Source of the DNA: an uncultured Clostridium sp. | GTDB taxonomy: Bacteria > Bacillota > Clostridia > Clostridiales > Clostridiaceae | Direction of reading: 5' to 3' | DNA length: 14,898 nt | NCBI GenBank assembly: GCA_934777095.1 | Contig: CAKVNP010000011.1 | Coordinates: 1 to 14,898, forward strand | Part shown: positions 13,635 through 14,898 of the stretch, one piece after another | Position numbering within the stretch: position 1 is the first letter of the stretch | Layout: every line of letters begins with the position of its first letter | Notes under the pieces: model-generated | The model's input: the letters and a program-made list of their open reading frames with translations, nothing else | What the model was told of the DNA's origin: nothing | Database searches by the model: none | Program-made: the position numbers and the translations under genes

Positions 13635-13677
13635 ATAACTCTCTCTAAATATTACGTTAGAGATAAGGCACCTCCTT
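13632..13677 (-). promoter_or_regulatory. spoIIAA translation start: distant SD bridged by hairpin
   Basis: Minus-strand order: perfect SD AAGGAGGTG (13669-13677), 5 nt, stem arm TCTCTAA (13657-13663), 8-nt loop, stem arm TTAGAGA (13642-13648), exactly 7 nt (13635-13641), ATG. The linear distance is 34 nt; folded it is about 12 nt. No ATG, GTG or TTG in frame lies between SD and ATG. A weak GAGAG close to the ATG is an alternative SD. Confidence 0.6.
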
Positions 13678-13719
13678 ATTATATTTTCCTTCTTTTTCCA
13701 TAATTTTAACATATTATAT

Positions 13720-13746
13720 ATTTAGTAGCAAACTCAATTATCCTAC
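13720..13746 (-). promoter_or_regulatory. Candidate SigH promoter of the spoIIA operon
   Basis: GTAGGATAA (13738-13746) matches the SigH -35 (RNAGGAWWW) fully. After 13 nt, CTAAAT (13720-13725) stands where the -10 GAAT core belongs and matches only in part. spoIIA is a classic SigH operon in B. subtilis. A SigA promoter with correct spacing is not apparent. Confidence 0.45.
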
Positions 13747-13789
13747 AAAAACTCCCCGCTTATTTAATATTTTTTCACGTTTTATCTAC

Positions 13790-13822
13790 AAAAAAAAGAA
13801 TTCCTCCATTTGGAGGAATTCT
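13790..13822 (-). terminator. Terminator of the Lon-family protease gene
   Basis: A perfect 12-bp stem (13797-13808 with 13811-13822); closing into a 4-nt loop gives 11 bp. On the minus strand it runs into eight T. It lies 19 nt past the protease stop, so spoIIA is a separate unit. Confidence 0.88.
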
Positions 13823-13840
13823 CACCTTAATTATAATTTT

Positions 13841-14898
13841 TTAATCTACCTTTTTTGTTTTATATTTACTTACTTCTTCCTTAATTACTTCGTAAAACTC
13901 TTCTAAAGTTTCATTTTCTTCTAAAATCAAAACTTCAATAGCATCATTGATATTTTTCATGGTATATATATCAAAGCTGCCTTCACATACAGCTTTTTCT
14001 ACTTCTGGATTCAAGATTACTTCATCCTTATTGCTATATGGAATTATTACGCCTTTTCCCTCAATTGTATCAATTAATTTGCAGACATTATAGAAACCTT
14101 CAATTTTTTCATTTACTCCTCCAATTGCCTGTACTTCTCCAAATTGGTTTACAGAGCCGGTTACTGCTATATTTTGCTTTATCCCTCGCTTTGCTAAAGC
14201 TGACAGTAGTGCAACAATTTCTGCAATAGAAGCACTATCCCCATCTACCATTCCATAAGTCTGTTCAAAACATATATGAAAATCTATTGGTATTTCTTCG
14301 TAAGGATTTAATATATTGCTTAATAATCCCTTTAAAATGTTAATTGACTTTTCATGTATCTTGCCGCTTAAATTACTTTCCTTCTGAATATCAATTATTC
14401 TGCCAGTGCCTTTATATGCTACACAAGTTATTCTCATCGGCCTGCCAAAAGTATAGTATCCTGTATCTAAGACAGCCAATGCATTTATTGCTCCAATTTT
14501 TTTATCATTTAAGGAAATTAATATCTTATTATCCTTATATAAATCAATAAATTCCTTTTCTATAAGATCCTTTTCATAAGCTGCATTAACAACATCTTCA
14601 GCTGTTATTACCGTATCTCCTCGCTCCTTACTATAATCACTGGCAATCTGCAATGCCCTATCAATAGTATAATCCTCCATTACTATATTTTTTTTACTGC
14701 TACATTTCCTACAGAGATATTTAATTAATTCATTTATTGCATCATCATCAAAAGAATTAATTTCTCCATTCTTAACCCTTTTCTGTATCATATTCTTTAA
14801 TGTATTTATACTTCCATCAGTCATTTCTACAACATCAGGGATTTCTGCTTTAAGTGGAAAAAGCTTTTTAAAATCTTCATCTGAATTATATAATATAT
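13841..14898 (-). CDS. Lon-family ATP-dependent protease, C-terminal part, cut by window edge
   Basis: A cytoplasmic Lon-like serine protease of the group with an AAA_32-type ATPase domain. The frame is open to position 14898; residues upstream of the first internal ATG (14824), such as DEDFKKLFPLKAEIP, belong to the family, so that ATG is not the start. The 351 visible residues cover the end of the ATPase region and the whole protease domain. The catalytic Ser is in GMVDGDSAS (codon 14234-14236) and Lys in GGVNEKIEGF (codon 14105-14107). FGRPMRIT and NQFGEVQAIGG are typical. The nucleotide-binding site lies outside the window. It ends in its own terminator ahead of spoIIA. B. subtilis LonB is forespore-expressed, but this protein is of a different Lon subgroup, so a sporulation role is only suggested by position. 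Confidence 0.9.
   Translation of the reverse strand, partial: ILYNSDEDFKKLFPLKAEIPDVVEMTDGSINTLKNMIQKRVKNGEINSFDDDAINELIKYLCRKCSSKKNIVMEDYTIDRALQIASDYSKERGDTVITAEDVVNAAYEKDLIEKEFIDLYKDNKILISLNDKKIGAINALAVLDTGYYTFGRPMRITCVAYKGTGRIIDIQKESNLSGKIHEKSINILKGLLSNILNPYEEIPIDFHICFEQTYGMVDGDSASIAEIVALLSALAKRGIKQNIAVTGSVNQFGEVQAIGGVNEKIEGFYNVCKLIDTIEGKGVIIPYSNKDEVILNPEVEKAVCEGSFDIYTMKNINDAIEVLILEENETLEEFYEVIKEEVSKYKTKKVD

Noticed and set aside
13635..13712. A 26-codon N-terminal extension of SpoIIAA starting at 13712
   Set aside because: It has no similarity to the family, lies in the leader close to the candidate promoter, runs through the SD, and the family alignment begins at the ATG 13634.
1..14898. 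tRNA, rRNA, CRISPR arrays, insertion sequences, phage genes
   Set aside because: None seen. The region reads as conserved chromosomal backbone with no transposase, array or RNA gene.

Overview
The window is a very AT-rich stretch from a spore-forming low-GC Firmicute, most likely Clostridium or a close relative in the Clostridiaceae. The gene order is the usual clostridial one for this region: spoIIAA-spoIIAB-sigF, spoVAC-spoVAD-spoVAE, comEC, holA, rpsT, gpr, spoIIP, lepA. The short three-gene spoVA cluster, without spoVAA, AB, EB or AF, also points to a Clostridium rather than a Bacillus. Shine-Dalgarno (SD) sites are strong, start codons include ATG, GTG and TTG, and the genes are tightly packed. 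All genes lie on the minus strand except rpsT. The species cannot be read from the sequence.

Layout, in minus-strand transcription order (right to left). A Lon-family protease, cut by the right window edge, ends at a strong terminator. Next is the spoIIA operon (spoIIAA, spoIIAB, sigF), the anti-anti-sigma/anti-sigma/sigma module that controls forespore SigF. It has a SigH-like promoter ahead of it and a strong terminator behind it. Then comes spoVAC-spoVAD-spoVAE, the channel and binding proteins for dipicolinic acid uptake into the spore. After a 13-bp hairpin there is an 830-residue P-type ATPase homologue, a short ComEC and the DNA polymerase III delta subunit (holA). rpsT, on the plus strand, has its own SigA promoter. 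gpr (spore protease) and spoIIP (engulfment cell-wall hydrolase) follow on the minus strand, then a small membrane-anchored protein of unknown function and the N-terminal 364 codons of lepA, cut by the left window edge.

How the genes work together. SpoIIAA, SpoIIAB and SigF set forespore fate. SpoIIP digests septal peptidoglycan so that engulfment can proceed. The SpoVA proteins load dipicolinic acid. GPR degrades small acid-soluble proteins at germination. Housekeeping genes (lepA, rpsT, holA) are interleaved with these.

Most unusual points. (1) The P-type ATPase has an intact frame and ten predicted membrane helices but has lost or altered nearly every catalytic motif, including the phosphorylated Asp, so it looks like a pseudo-pump next to the spoVA genes. 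(2) Three genes (spoIIAA, spoVAE, lepA) have a strong SD 34-35 nt from the start codon. In each, the gap holds a 7-bp hairpin that ends exactly 7 nt before the start, which would fold the SD to a normal distance. (3) In front of spoIIP, a SigE-like promoter overlaps the arm of a stem that would hide the spoIIP SD in read-through RNA from gpr but not in RNA started at that promoter. (4) ComEC lacks a recognisable metallo-beta-lactamase domain.
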